Source: Ruminiclostridium sufflavum DSM 19573 (GTDB lineage: Bacteria > Bacillota > Clostridia > Acetivibrionales > DSM-1351). Taken from it: a stretch of 39,608 nt of DNA. The notes below the pieces were generated by a model. That model worked only from the letters and a program-made list of their open reading frames with translations, had not been told where the DNA came from and did not search any database. Positions 1 to 7,501 of this stretch are shown piece after piece. The stretch lies in contig NZ_QKMR01000016.1 of the NCBI RefSeq assembly GCF_003208175.1, positions 71,278-110,885 on the forward strand, written 5' to 3'. A program made the translations under genes and the position numbers. Position 1 is the first letter of the stretch, and each line of letters starts with the position of its first letter.

Positions 1-138
1 CCGTGTCCGCCGAGCCAGTGCAGGCCATGCCCGCCGGGACAGTGTATGCCGTGCCCGCCGAGCCAGTGTTGGCCGTGCCCGCCGAGTCAGTGCCAGCCGT
101 GCCCGCCCAGAAATTGTCCGCCAAACTGTGCGCCATAA
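1..138 (+). CDS. C-terminal part of a Cys/Pro-rich octapeptide-repeat peptide, probable RiPP precursor (5' end outside window)
   Basis: Frame 1 is open from the window edge to TAA at 136-138 and encodes 45 residues with eleven Cys and eighteen Pro. They form five tandem octapeptides of the form P-C-P-P-(S/G/R)-(Q/N)-C-x, where x is Arg, Met, Trp, Gln or Pro, followed by a short PNCAP tail. At DNA level this is a 24-bp tandem repeat, far more GC-rich than the AT-rich surroundings. The next gene, 157 bp on, is a radical SAM/SPASM protein of the kind that matures ribosomal peptides, so a role as precursor (thioether crosslinks on Cys) is inferred. The leader peptide is not visible. Alternatives are a Cys-rich structural or spore-coat protein. 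That it is a real coding end is fairly sure; the function is not. Confidence 0.7.
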   Translation, partial: PCPPSQCRPCPPGQCMPCPPSQCWPCPPSQCQPCPPRNCPPNCAP

Positions 139-176
139 AAGCGTATATCGTATTTATTAGCTAGTTGAATTAATAT

Positions 177-217
177 TTTTCAGAGTGGAAAAGCCATAAA
201 TTTTTCCACTCTGAAAA
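177..217 (+). promoter_or_regulatory. Perfect 16-bp stem-loop between peptide gene and maturase
   Basis: Bases 177-192 and 202-217 are exact reverse complements around a 9-nt loop (193-201). The core arms are CAGAGTGGAAAA and TTTTCCACTCTG. No T-run follows on the plus strand, so it is not a classical intrinsic terminator. A processing site, mRNA stabiliser or attenuator lowering expression of the downstream gene relative to the abundant peptide would fit the arrangement. This is inference. Confidence 0.6.
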
Positions 218-295
218 CAGGTATGGAGTGAAATAGTCCATCAGCAACGGAATATACGGTTCTAAGACATATAAATCAGATTTGGGGGGGATAGC

Positions 296-1546
296 TTGTA
301 TTACAGACTGAATAACAGCTGTCAATTGGTAAGAGGAGCTTTAAGGGGAGCAATATATGATTTTCAGTCAGGAAAGGTTTTTTCAATTAATCAGGATGCT
401 TTAAAATTACTGGACGAATGCAGGAATAAATCAGTTGAGGATGTTATAGATATTAATTCGCCTCATAACAAGAATGTGCTGGATTTCATGGATCAATTGA
501 CATATACGGGGCTGGGCTCTGCCTATATCTATAAGCCGAAAAACAAAAAACAGGCAGAGCCTGAGGATGAGGATGAAAAGCTGTCCTTTCTCTGGATTGA
601 GCTGACCTCGAAGTGTAATAATAAATGCCTTCATTGCTACAGTTCCAGTGACGCCTGCAGGAATGACGACAAAGTAACACATGACCACTGGATGTCCCTT
701 ATAAGTGAGGCTCATAGGGAAGGTGCTGCCTCCATACAGCTTATCGGGGGAGAACCTCTGCTCTATCCCGGATGGAGGGAGCTGGTGATAAAAGCAAATG
801 AAGAGGGCTATGAATTTATTGAGATTTTTACAAATGCCACATTGATTGATGATTCCTGTATAGAATTTTTTAAGCAGCAAAAGGTGAATGTTGCAACAAC
901 CATATATGCGGATAATGCGGAAGTTCATGATAAGGTAACATTACATCAGGGGAGCTTCAGGAAAACGATGAATGCTGTGAGAAAAATATTAGACGAAGGC
1001 ATTCCCCTTCGAATTGCATCGATTATCATGAAGGCAAATGAGAATGAAGCCGATAACATAATTAAATTGCTTGAGGACTTAGGCGTTGAGACTACAAAAC
1101 TTGATGTTGTTCGTCCTACAGGAAGAGGAGACGATGAGGAGCTTTTGCCTGAAAGGTTTAAAATCCCTATGATAAAGCCACCGTTTTATACAAGTTACGA
1201 GGAGTTTTGGAAAGCACGTAAGCAGCATAACTGTCTTGCCGGGAAAATTGCTGTGACCTCAACGGGAGATGTAATTCCCTGTATTTTCGCACGTAATGAG
1301 GTTTGCGGAAATATACTTGCCTCTTCATTGGGGGATATACTTAAGGGCTCGGCCCTGAAAAGGTGCTGGAGCACAACCAAGGATCATGTGAAAAAATGTA
1401 AGGATTGCGAATACCGTTATGCGTGCTATGATTGCAGACCAAAAGCCCAGGGAAGCGACAGCAGCAAGGACTGGTGCGCCTGTACAGAAGACTGTGGATA
1501 TGACCCTTACACAGGGATTTGGGAAAATCTTGACAAGAAAGAATAG
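296..1546 (+). CDS. Radical SAM/SPASM peptide maturase, N-terminal precursor-recognition-like domain
   Basis: 416 aa starting at TTG, chosen because a run of seven G (284-290) sits just upstream. Residues 8-55 resemble the small winged-helix recognition domain (RRE/PqqD-like) found in many RiPP maturases. The radical SAM core carries C107-x3-C111-x2-C114 for the SAM-binding [4Fe-4S] cluster and the GGEP motif at 151-154. The C-terminal SPASM region is rich in Cys (313, 329, 337, 357, 368, 371, 377, 380, 394, 396, 400) and should hold auxiliary Fe-S clusters. Enzymes of this build install thioether or C-C bonds on peptides. The gene lies directly behind a Cys-repeat peptide, its likely substrate. 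The exact subfamily was not recognised; it is not obviously the SCIFF maturase, since the neighbouring peptide does not look like SCIFF. Confidence 0.88.
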   Translation: MYYRLNNSCQLVRGALRGAIYDFQSGKVFSINQDALKLLDECRNKSVEDVIDINSPHNKNVLDFMDQLTYTGLGSAYIYKPKNKKQAEPEDEDEKLSFLWIELTSKCNNKCLHCYSSSDACRNDDKVTHDHWMSLISEAHREGAASIQLIGGEPLLYPGWRELVIKANEEGYEFIEIFTNATLIDDSCIEFFKQQKVNVATTIYADNAEVHDKVTLHQGSFRKTMNAVRKILDEGIPLRIASIIMKANENEADNIIKLLEDLGVETTKLDVVRPTGRGDDEELLPERFKIPMIKPPFYTSYEEFWKARKQHNCLAGKIAVTSTGDVIPCIFARNEVCGNILASSLGDILKGSALKRCWSTTKDHVKKCKDCEYRYACYDCRPKAQGSDSSKDWCACTEDCGYDPYTGIWENLDKKE

Positions 1547-1581
1547 TTCCCGCAGGTTCTAAGCTTTTCTTTGAAGGTATA

Positions 1582-1644
1582 TCTGGATTTCCCAGACATA
1601 AAATATTCAGATGGAATCGGTTCCTCAGCCGATAGTAATTGACT
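1582..1644 (+). repeat. Right-end fragment of the dispersed AGTAATTGACT repeat, with small hairpin
   Basis: ATCGG (1616-1620) pairs with CCGAT (1629-1633) and is followed at once by AGTAATTGACT (1634-1644). The same hairpin plus 11-mer closes the complete element near 30262-30291. A small TCTGG/CCAGA hairpin precedes it. It lies between the radical SAM gene and the fluoride channel. Confidence 0.55.
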
Positions 1645-1662
1645 CTAACCATGAATTTTGAT

Positions 1663-1714
1663 ATAATTCCTCTAAAGCAGGCAGTGTAAATACAAACTAC
1701 TTTGGAGGAATTAT
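1663..1714 (+). promoter_or_regulatory. Long hairpin in the leader of the fluoride channel gene
   Basis: 1663-1677 and 1700-1714 are reverse complements over 15 positions (one G-U) around a 22-nt loop. It sits 63 bp ahead of the crcB start. It may terminate or attenuate upstream transcription or shape the leader. It does not show the crcB-motif fluoride riboswitch signature, so ligand control is not claimed. Confidence 0.4.
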
Positions 1715-1777
1715 GGTTTGGGTTTGGAATTTGTTCCATATCTCCGGTAAGAATTACCTGCTAAGAGGAGCTGCATT

Positions 1778-2161
1778 ATGCTTAATGTATTAGCTGTAGG
1801 CTGCGGAGGGTTTTTAGGTGCGGCCTCAAGATATTTGCTTTCGATATTTATAAATAGATATAATACAAGTGCTTTTCCTGTTTCGACCTTGCTTATAAAT
1901 ATATTGGGCTCCTTTTTAATCGGACTGCTGACAGAAATACTGATGGTTCAATTTCCGGATAACAAGAAGCTTCAGTTGTTTTTAACCACAGGAATATTAG
2001 GGGGATTCACCACCTTCTCCACCTTCAGTCTTGAGACAATCAACCTTTACCAGAGCGGAAATACCGCTTTATCTGTTTTAAATATAATTCTGAGTATTGT
2101 ATTCTGTATTGGAGGGGCTGTTCTGGGCAGAATACTTGCCAAGATGCTTATCAATCTGTAA
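1778..2161 (+). CDS. crcB: Fluoride ion channel FluC/CrcB
   Basis: 127 aa, the usual length for the family, with four hydrophobic segments. Family motifs are visible: GGFLGAASRY near residues 10-19, NILGSFLIG in the second helix, and TTGILGGFTTFSTFS around residues 71-85, which carries the Phe residues and Na+-site region of the channel. FluC works as an antiparallel dual-topology dimer exporting fluoride across the cytoplasmic membrane. Only one copy is here, so a homodimer is expected unless a second gene lies elsewhere. The start ATG follows AAGAGGAG. The gene converges with the sirtuin gene 30 bp downstream. Confidence 0.93.
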   Translation: MLNVLAVGCGGFLGAASRYLLSIFINRYNTSAFPVSTLLINILGSFLIGLLTEILMVQFPDNKKLQLFLTTGILGGFTTFSTFSLETINLYQSGNTALSVLNIILSIVFCIGGAVLGRILAKMLINL

Positions 2162-2191
2162 AAAAGTCAATTGGCATTTTATATATGTATG

Positions 2192-2935
2192 TTACAGGTT
2201 TAAAGCATGTGCGATAGAACCTAAAACCTTGCCGATAGGTTCATGAACTACTATATCGGCTTTTGAATCATATTGTGTGACGCTTTTGTTGATTAGAACA
2301 AGCTTGCTGCCTCTGAAATAGTTAATCAGACCGGCAGCCGGATAAACAACCAGAGAGGTTCCTCCAACGATAAGAACATCGGTATTTTGAATTGCCCTGA
2401 CAGCACCGTTTATGACGTTGTCATCCAGAGCCTCCTCATACAGAACCACATCGGGCTTGACAATACCTCTGCAATGAGTGCAGAGAGGGATATCTTCCGA
2501 GTCTATTAAAAAGTCCAGATCAAAAAAAGCATGGCATTCGGTACAAAAATTCCTGTGAATGGAACCATGCAGCTCATATACCTTTTTACTGCCTCCCAGT
2601 TGATGAAGGCCGTCGATATTCTGGGTTATAACTGCTTTCAGTTTTCCTGTGCCTTCAAGCTTAGCCAGTGCAATATGACCGGCATTGGGGACGGCATCCC
2701 TGAAAATCATTTTTTCCCTATAAAATTTATAAAAATCATGGGGGTGTGAAACAAAAAAGCTGTGTGAGAGCATTGTTTCAGGTGGATATTCATAGCCTTG
2801 GGAGGTTTTGTACAGACCGTTCCGGGAACGAAAGTCAGCTATACCGGATTCGGTGCTCATGCCTGCACCGCCGAAAAATACTATATTGCTGCTTCTTTTT
2901 AAAGCTTCAAGAAGTTCGGTATTCACAGAAAACAT
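2192..2935 (-). CDS. cobB: NAD-dependent protein deacylase, sirtuin (CobB/Sir2)
   Basis: 247 aa. The NAD-binding signature GAGMSTESGIADFRS is at residues 24-38, TQNIDGLH at 104-111, and the catalytic His123 in ELHGS. Four zinc-ligand Cys (131, 134, 152, 155) form the structural zinc site typical of bacterial class U/III sirtuins. It removes acetyl or other acyl groups from lysines in the cytoplasm, yielding nicotinamide and O-acyl-ADP-ribose. It is transcribed alone, towards crcB. The start is supported by AGGAGA just upstream on the minus strand. Confidence 0.95.
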   Translation of the reverse strand: MFSVNTELLEALKRSSNIVFFGGAGMSTESGIADFRSRNGLYKTSQGYEYPPETMLSHSFFVSHPHDFYKFYREKMIFRDAVPNAGHIALAKLEGTGKLKAVITQNIDGLHQLGGSKKVYELHGSIHRNFCTECHAFFDLDFLIDSEDIPLCTHCRGIVKPDVVLYEEALDDNVINGAVRAIQNTDVLIVGGTSLVVYPAAGLINYFRGSKLVLINKSVTQYDSKADIVVHEPIGKVLGSIAHALNL

Positions 2936-3077
2936 CTCCTATCAAAATATATACTTAATTCTGTATTATTACAAGCTAATTATTGCATATTTGTAAAATA
3001 AATTAAAGGCTAGAAATTAAATAAATAAGCGGCTGTCAATCAAAATTAAAAGCAGGGAGCAACAAGAGGGAGCAAAC

Positions 3078-3109
3078 GTTCCGGAATATATGTTCTGGAA
3101 CATTTGTTC
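3078..3109 (+). promoter_or_regulatory. LexA-type SOS box cluster
   Basis: GAACATTTGTTC at 3098-3109 is an exact match to the Bacillota LexA/DinR consensus GAAC-N4-GTTC. Just upstream GTTCCGGAA (3078-3086) and TTCTGGAAC (3093-3101) form a second, overlapping inverted repeat. The box abuts the -35 hexamer of the promoter at 3110-3138, where LexA binding would block polymerase. Confidence 0.7.
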
Positions 3110-3138
3110 TTGTTATTGAGAAATTATTGGTGTATAAT
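3110..3138 (+). promoter_or_regulatory. Sigma-A promoter for the AAA ATPase gene
   Basis: TTGTTA (3110-3115), 17-bp spacer, TATAAT (3133-3138). The predicted transcript begins near 3145, about 95 nt before the ATPase start codon. Confidence 0.75.
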
Positions 3139-3238
3139 AGGTTTCAGGAAATGAAATTAAGCCGTAAAATCATGTTGAGGAAATAAATATAGGGAAGGGA
3201 TTTCTATTTAGAGAATATGACCGGAGGCAGATGTAAAA

Positions 3239-3994
3239 TTGATTGAGGATATGTATATTACCGGAGTTAAGCTGCAGAAAAATATAGCCGACAGATCCAG
3301 CTATGTTTTTTCTTTGCCTGTTATCAGAAATCTCGATCAACTGAAGCTCAATAAAAAGATTACTTTCTTTGTAGGGGAGAATGGCACAGGAAAATCCACC
3401 TTGCTTGAAGCCATTGCGGTAAATATGGGATTTAATGCTGAGGGAGGCACAAGAAACTTTAACTTTGCCTCGAAGGAAACACATTCGCCTCTGCATCAAA
3501 GCATAGTTGTGGTGAAAGGTGTGAGACGCCCAAGAGATGGCTTCTTTCTGCGTGCGGAGAGCTTTTATAACGTTGCGACAGAGGTTGACAGGCTGGAGGA
3601 TATCAGGATATCCACTCAAAAAAGGTTTATTGATAATTATGGCGGCAAATCCCTTCACAACCAGTCTCATGGCGAAAGCTTTATGTCTCTGGTTTTAAAC
3701 AGATTCAGAGGCAACAGCCTGTTTATACTCGATGAACCTGAAGCAGCGCTGTCACCTACAAGACAGCTGTCACTTATGGTTAAAATAAATGAATTGGAGA
3801 AGCAGAACTGCCAGTTTATAATTTCTACGCATTCTCCGATTTTACTTGCATATCCGAATGCCGATATATTTGTACTTAATGACAGTGAAATAAGGCTTAC
3901 GGTATATGAGAATACAGAGCATTATACAATTACAAAGCAGTTTTTAAACAATACTGAAAAGATGTTAAGCTATTTATTTGAGGAGAATTGCTAA
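3239..3994 (+). CDS. AAA-family / ABC-type ATPase, probably SOS-controlled
   Basis: 251 aa. Walker A GENGTGKST is at residues 46-54, an ABC-like signature SHGES at 143-147, Walker B LFILDEPE at 161-168, and an H-loop His in ISTHSP near 198. This single-domain architecture matches the uncharacterised predicted ATPases of COG3910, relatives of the SMC/RecF/ABC head fold, with only a short insert instead of a long coiled coil. The TTG start follows GGAGG by 11 nt; an ATG four codons later is possible. The gene stands alone behind a consensus promoter with a LexA box, so a DNA-damage role is inferred. It could also be an orphan defence ATPase. Confidence 0.85.
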   Translation: MIEDMYITGVKLQKNIADRSSYVFSLPVIRNLDQLKLNKKITFFVGENGTGKSTLLEAIAVNMGFNAEGGTRNFNFASKETHSPLHQSIVVVKGVRRPRDGFFLRAESFYNVATEVDRLEDIRISTQKRFIDNYGGKSLHNQSHGESFMSLVLNRFRGNSLFILDEPEAALSPTRQLSLMVKINELEKQNCQFIISTHSPILLAYPNADIFVLNDSEIRLTVYENTEHYTITKQFLNNTEKMLSYLFEENC

Positions 3995-4035
3995 AGTAAT
4001 CAATAGCAGTATTGTCAATATACGGCTGAAAGCCT

Positions 4036-4515
4036 TTAGTATGCCCCAAGCCTTCTTTGCTTTCTTAGCTCCCTGCGTTTTTCGCCTGCTTCCCATTCGA
4101 GCCTTTCTTCATCTGTTTCAAGAACAAGACCGGGAACGTGTACAGGATTGTCATTATCATCAAGGGCAACAAGAACCAGATACGCTCTGTTTATCATCTG
4201 GCGTATGCCGTTCAGGTTTTCCACATAAGTGGTTACACGTACCTCCATTGATGTTTTTCCTACATAAGTAACCTGACCGCTTAAAAATATAGTGCTGTTT
4301 ATGTATGCGGCTGACTTAAACTGAAGATTATCCACGGAAGCAGTAGTTACATTATGATTGGAATGCCTGCGGGCAACAACTGCGGCAACAACGTCAATCC
4401 ATTCCATAAGCTTTCCGCCAAACAGTCGGTTGAAGCCGTTTATATGCTCCGGCATAAGTATTTGTATCTGCTCGGTCTTAGAATCCGAGACCTTTTTATA
4501 AACCAGCTTATCCAT
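4036..4515 (-). CDS. Acyl-CoA thioesterase, hotdog fold (YciA/BACH type)
   Basis: 159 aa. The hotdog motif region HINGFNRLFGGKLMEWIDVVAAVVARRHS (residues 24-52) contains the GG-x-LM-xW-xD pattern of YciA/BACH acyl-CoA hydrolases, followed by the strand pattern FKSAAYINSTIFLSGQV. The last 25 residues are highly charged (ERLEWEAGEKRR...), a common tail in this family. It hydrolyses acyl-CoA to free acid and CoA in the cytoplasm; chain-length preference cannot be read. It is monocistronic and convergent with the ATPase gene, 41 bp between the stops. Confidence 0.9.
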   Translation of the reverse strand: MDKLVYKKVSDSKTEQIQILMPEHINGFNRLFGGKLMEWIDVVAAVVARRHSNHNVTTASVDNLQFKSAAYINSTIFLSGQVTYVGKTSMEVRVTTYVENLNGIRQMINRAYLVLVALDDNDNPVHVPGLVLETDEERLEWEAGEKRRELRKQRRLGAY

Positions 4516-4711
4516 TATATTTACCCTCCGGCATTTCTAGGATATGAGTATTTGAAGTTACAATTAATACCTGTTAATATTATAACGTAAAATTATCATT
4601 TGTATATAATCTTTTTATATATTAAAAATAATAAAAAATAGAGCAGTATTCCTGAAATACAAGCATATTAATAATTTTTGAAAATTAATGTGTTTTAATA
4701 TCAGGATTATG

Positions 4712-4873
4712 TGGTATAGTATTAATGTCAGTAAGGGCTGAAGCCTTCAAATAAATATCTGAAAGTACATGTGCCGCAAGGAAGAGGCTTTCAGATTTAA
4801 GTATAAACTATCGGTCTATATCATCGGTTCTTTAACCGATGACTTTAATACTAATAAAATTCAATTTAAATAA
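4712..4873 (+). promoter_or_regulatory. Rubrerythrin promoter and structured leader
   Basis: An extended -10 (TGGTATAGT, 4712-4720) predicts a leader of about 160 nt. It holds GGCTGAAGCC (about 4736-4745), a stem of ATCTGAAAG (4758-4766) with CTTTCAGAT, and a stem of TCATCGGTT with AACCGATGA around a short loop (about 4822-4844). No T-run follows the last stem. The final part, ACTATCGGTC...ACCGATGACTTT, resembles the right end of the dispersed repeat. A 34-codon open frame (4769-4873) ends just before the rubrerythrin Shine-Dalgarno, but its own start lacks a good one. The rest of 4516-4711 is AT-rich and shows nothing else. Confidence 0.45.
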
Positions 4874-4887
4874 GGAGGATTACTATA

Positions 4888-5427
4888 ATGAGTAATTTAA
4901 AAGGTACTAAAACAGAGGCAAACTTAATGTCGGCATTCGCCGGTGAATCCATGGCACACAATAAGTATTCATACTATGCATCCAAGGCTAAAAAAGAAGG
5001 ATATGAGCAAATAGCCGCATTGTTTACCGAGACTGCACATAATGAAAAGGAGCATGCAAAGATATGGTTCAAGCTTTTGCATGACGGAGTTGCCGATACT
5101 GCCACAAACCTGAAGGATGCTGCGGCTGGCGAGAACTACGAATGGACCGATATGTATGCAAAATTTGCAAAGGAAGCAAAGGAAGAAGGCTTTGACAATA
5201 TCGCACGTTTATTCGAGGGCGTTGCAAAAATTGAAAAAGAGCATGAAGAGAGATATCTTGCATTATTAAAAAATGTTGAAGGAAATGCTGTATTTATAAA
5301 GGGCGAAAAGGTTGTATGGCAGTGTGCAAATTGCGGACATGTTCATGTCGGACAGAGCGCGCCTCAAAAATGTCCTGTTTGTGACCATCCGCAGGCTTAT
5401 TTCCAACTGCTGGCAAAGAATTATTAA
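4888..5427 (+). CDS. rbr: Rubrerythrin (NADH-linked peroxidase)
   Basis: 179 aa. The N-terminal ferritin-like four-helix domain has the diiron ligand pattern ([12 protein letters not shown] near 15-26, [12 protein letters not shown] near 49-60, and a second ExxH in IEKEHEERY). The C-terminal rubredoxin domain has CANC and CPVC knuckles. Rubrerythrin reduces hydrogen peroxide in anaerobes, electrons passing from NAD(P)H via a rubredoxin oxidoreductase to the Fe-Cys4 centre and then the diiron site. ATG follows a strong AAGGAGG. Monocistronic, with its own promoter and terminator. Confidence 0.96.
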   Translation: MSNLKGTKTEANLMSAFAGESMAHNKYSYYASKAKKEGYEQIAALFTETAHNEKEHAKIWFKLLHDGVADTATNLKDAAAGENYEWTDMYAKFAKEAKEEGFDNIARLFEGVAKIEKEHEERYLALLKNVEGNAVFIKGEKVVWQCANCGHVHVGQSAPQKCPVCDHPQAYFQLLAKNY

Positions 5428-5459
5428 AATTAAATGTAATTTCAGTTATAAATAAATAA

Positions 5460-5507
5460 GAGTCCAAAGCCGGAATATTAAAGTCGGGTTATTGGATTCT
5501 TTTTTTT
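5460..5507 (+). terminator. Intrinsic terminator of rubrerythrin
   Basis: GAGTCCAA (5460-5467) pairs with TTGGATTC (5492-5499, one G-U) and is followed by eight T. Confidence 0.8.
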
Positions 5508-5589
5508 GAATATAATATTATTATATTTGATTATACAAGAGCTTTTGCCTATGATAACTTCTGAAAATTTATCTGACAAGGAGATTTTT

Positions 5590-6207
5590 TTGAAAACACT
5601 CAGATATTTGCTTACAATAGGATTACCGGCGGTATTATTTGCTTTTATTATGAAGGCTGTTATAAATCAAAATACTGTCGGATTTGACAGCTATATATAT
5701 CAAAGGATTTCAAGGCTTGTCTCACCAGGTTTGACAGAAATTATGAAGCTTATAACTTTCTTTGGCTCTACGGAATTTTTGCTGACTGCGGCTGCTATTC
5801 TTATAGTTTTCTTTTTTATGGATGAAAAGTGTTCCTTCTATGCTTCAATGATTGTTATAAATCTTATGCTTGCGGCATTGCTCAATGAAGGATTGAAAAA
5901 AATAATACAGAGACACAGGCCGGATATACTGAAACTTATTGATATTGGAGGATATAGCTTTCCTAGCGGGCATTCTATGGTTTCCATGAGCTTTTATGGT
6001 TTTCTTATTTATTTATGCTGGACAAATTTTAAAACAAGATGGAAGTATCCTGTAAGTGCGTTGCTTTCCGGCTTGATACTGTTGATTGGCTTCAGCAGGA
6101 TTTATTTGGGAGTACATTATGCAAGTGACGTATTGGGCGGATTTTGCCTTGGCGCAGTTTCTATTGGTGTTTTCAGCATTATTGCAGACATAGGAAACAA
6201 GGAGTAA
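5590..6207 (+). CDS. PAP2-family membrane phosphatase
   Basis: About 205 aa. The three-part phosphatase motif is present: KKIIQRHRP, PSGH (in GGYSFPSGHSMVS) and SRIYLGVHYASD. Five to six hydrophobic segments surround it, so it is an integral membrane lipid phosphatase, probably acting on phosphatidic acid, phosphatidylglycerophosphate or undecaprenyl pyrophosphate. The start chosen is TTG 5590, since AAGGAG ends 6 nt upstream. An in-frame TTG at 5506 lies in the upstream terminator's T-run and is unlikely; ATG 5551 is possible but weakly preceded. The exact substrate is unknown. Confidence 0.88.
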   Translation: MKTLRYLLTIGLPAVLFAFIMKAVINQNTVGFDSYIYQRISRLVSPGLTEIMKLITFFGSTEFLLTAAAILIVFFFMDEKCSFYASMIVINLMLAALLNEGLKKIIQRHRPDILKLIDIGGYSFPSGHSMVSMSFYGFLIYLCWTNFKTRWKYPVSALLSGLILLIGFSRIYLGVHYASDVLGGFCLGAVSIGVFSIIADIGNKE

Positions 6208-6314
6208 ATGAGTATCCATATATAATGAGACTTGGCGGCTAATGTAATTTTGCCGATATTGTACAAGGTATATAAATACTGTGATATACTTAACAAAAAA
6301 TGGAGAAATTTTAT

Positions 6315-6932
6315 ATGAAATTGATTGATTTATCACAGCCTGTTGAAGACGGTATGCCTGTGTACCCCGGGGATTCCGGTGTCAGGCTGAAACAAACGCG
6401 TATATACGGCACAGACCATTATAGCAATCACCGGCTTGAAACTGAAATGCATGCGGGAACTCATGTGGACGGGCCAATGCATATGCTTGATGTGAATAAG
6501 CATATATGTGATATCGGGTTGGAGCACTTTTGCGGCAAGGGCTGCATTATTCGTTCCCATAATGAAAGCATAATAAGGATAAGGGATGAATACCCTGACA
6601 TAATAAAAGGAAAGGATATTGTCCTGCTTCATACCGGTATGGACAGCTGCTACGGCAAGAAGGAATACTACCTGAACCATCCTGTTCTGGACATGTCCTT
6701 TTGTGAAATGCTGGCTTCAAATAATATTAAAATGGTGGGCTTTGATATGCCGTCACCGGACAGATTTCCTTTTGAGGCGCATAAGTATCTGCTTAGTCAC
6801 AGAATTTTGATTTTGGAGAATCTTACTAATCTTGACAAGATTAATGATGGCGAAAGCTTTGAGCTAATGGCCTTTCCAATAAAAGTCAAGTCAGATTCCT
6901 GTATGGTCAGGGCGGTTGCCGGAATTCTTTAA
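6315..6932 (+). CDS. Cyclase-family metal hydrolase (kynurenine formamidase-like)
   Basis: 205 aa. The N-terminal LIDLSQPVEDGMPVYPGD and the metal motif HAGTHVDGPMH (about residues 47-57) define the cyclase/arylformamidase family, manganese- or zinc-dependent amide/ester hydrolases. GFDMPSPD and the C-terminal AFPIKVK...VRAVA are also typical. The start is ATG 6315, preceded by GGAGA at 8 nt; ATG 6300 overlaps that ribosome site. An extended -10 (TGATATACT, 6282-6290) lies close upstream. No kynurenine genes are adjacent, so the substrate is open. Confidence 0.88.
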   Translation: MKLIDLSQPVEDGMPVYPGDSGVRLKQTRIYGTDHYSNHRLETEMHAGTHVDGPMHMLDVNKHICDIGLEHFCGKGCIIRSHNESIIRIRDEYPDIIKGKDIVLLHTGMDSCYGKKEYYLNHPVLDMSFCEMLASNNIKMVGFDMPSPDRFPFEAHKYLLSHRILILENLTNLDKINDGESFELMAFPIKVKSDSCMVRAVAGIL

Positions 6933-6962
6933 TGTGATGGGACAAGAGGAAAGACCTTGAGC

Positions 6963-6973
6963 AGTAATTGACT
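6963..6973 (+). repeat. AGTAATTGACT repeat-end fragment
   Basis: An 11-mer identical to the right terminal repeat of the element at 30116-30294, upstream of the small membrane-anchored protein gene. The element's preceding hairpin is not present here, so this may be a remnant or chance. Confidence 0.35.
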
Positions 6974-6995
6974 TTGGGGGATTAAGGGGATTAAT

Positions 6996-7346
6996 ATGAA
7001 TAAAAATATTGAACAGTTTTACGAGAAATATGGATTGTTTGAGAAAGAATATTTGCCTGAGGAAGAGCAGGAAAGGCTGAATGCATTAGGACCGGACAGC
7101 GGAGAAAAGGCATTTGGGAAGTATGGCTATGAGCCTGAAGGGCTATATGAATACCGCTTTTACAGAAAGATACCGCCCCAGCTGACGGATTTGCAGCTGA
7201 ATAATATTGTTTTGCTAAAGCTGCTGGAAAAAACAGAAGATATGAACAGCAAGCAGAATACGATTAAAAATATTTTGATATTTTGGCTTATATTAACTGT
7301 TTTAGGTGTTGTTATACCCTTGCTGTTATTTGCTTTTTCATCTTGA
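6996..7346 (+). CDS. Small C-terminally membrane-anchored protein of unknown function
   Basis: 116 aa, not recognised. The first 90 residues are charged and Tyr-rich (YEYRFYRKIPPQL in the middle, then a helical segment LNNIVLLKLLEKTEDM). Residues about 93-114 form one strongly hydrophobic helix ending almost at the C-terminus, so it is probably tail-anchored in the membrane with the N-terminal part in the cytoplasm. GGGG and AAGGGG lie before the ATG. Codon use looks like the neighbours. Confidence 0.75.
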   Translation: MNKNIEQFYEKYGLFEKEYLPEEEQERLNALGPDSGEKAFGKYGYEPEGLYEYRFYRKIPPQLTDLQLNNIVLLKLLEKTEDMNSKQNTIKNILIFWLILTVLGVVIPLLLFAFSS

Positions 7347-7436
7347 CGTTTGGATATGAGTTTTAAAAAATTATAAATAAATAATATCAATTCATATATA
7401 AAAAGGATATAATAATACTATATTTGCTGTAAAACT

Positions 7437-7465
7437 AATTGCTGTTGCCTTTAGCCATAGCAATT
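7437..7465 (+). promoter_or_regulatory. Hairpin ahead of small coiled-coil protein gene
   Basis: AATTGCT (7437-7443) pairs with AGCAATT (7459-7465). A TATAAT hexamer lies at about 7408-7413. Together these suggest a short leader for the gene at 7502. Confidence 0.3.
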
Positions 7466-7501
7466 GACCATGAAAAAGCAGTTTTATTAAGGAGGAGACT
7501 T

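Noticed and set aside
1-120. CRISPR-like or non-coding tandem repeat
   Set aside because: The 24-bp period keeps frame 1 open with a sensible Cys/Pro peptide and stop, and there are no spacers.
1545-1777. Fluoride riboswitch upstream of crcB
   Set aside because: The conserved GGNGAUGG...UUCC and UGAUG..C.CCU blocks of the crcB motif were not found; only a plain long hairpin and a repeat fragment are present.
4769-4873. 34-codon upstream frame ending at the rubrerythrin ribosome site
   Set aside because: No convincing Shine-Dalgarno, and it overlaps two hairpins that better explain the sequence.
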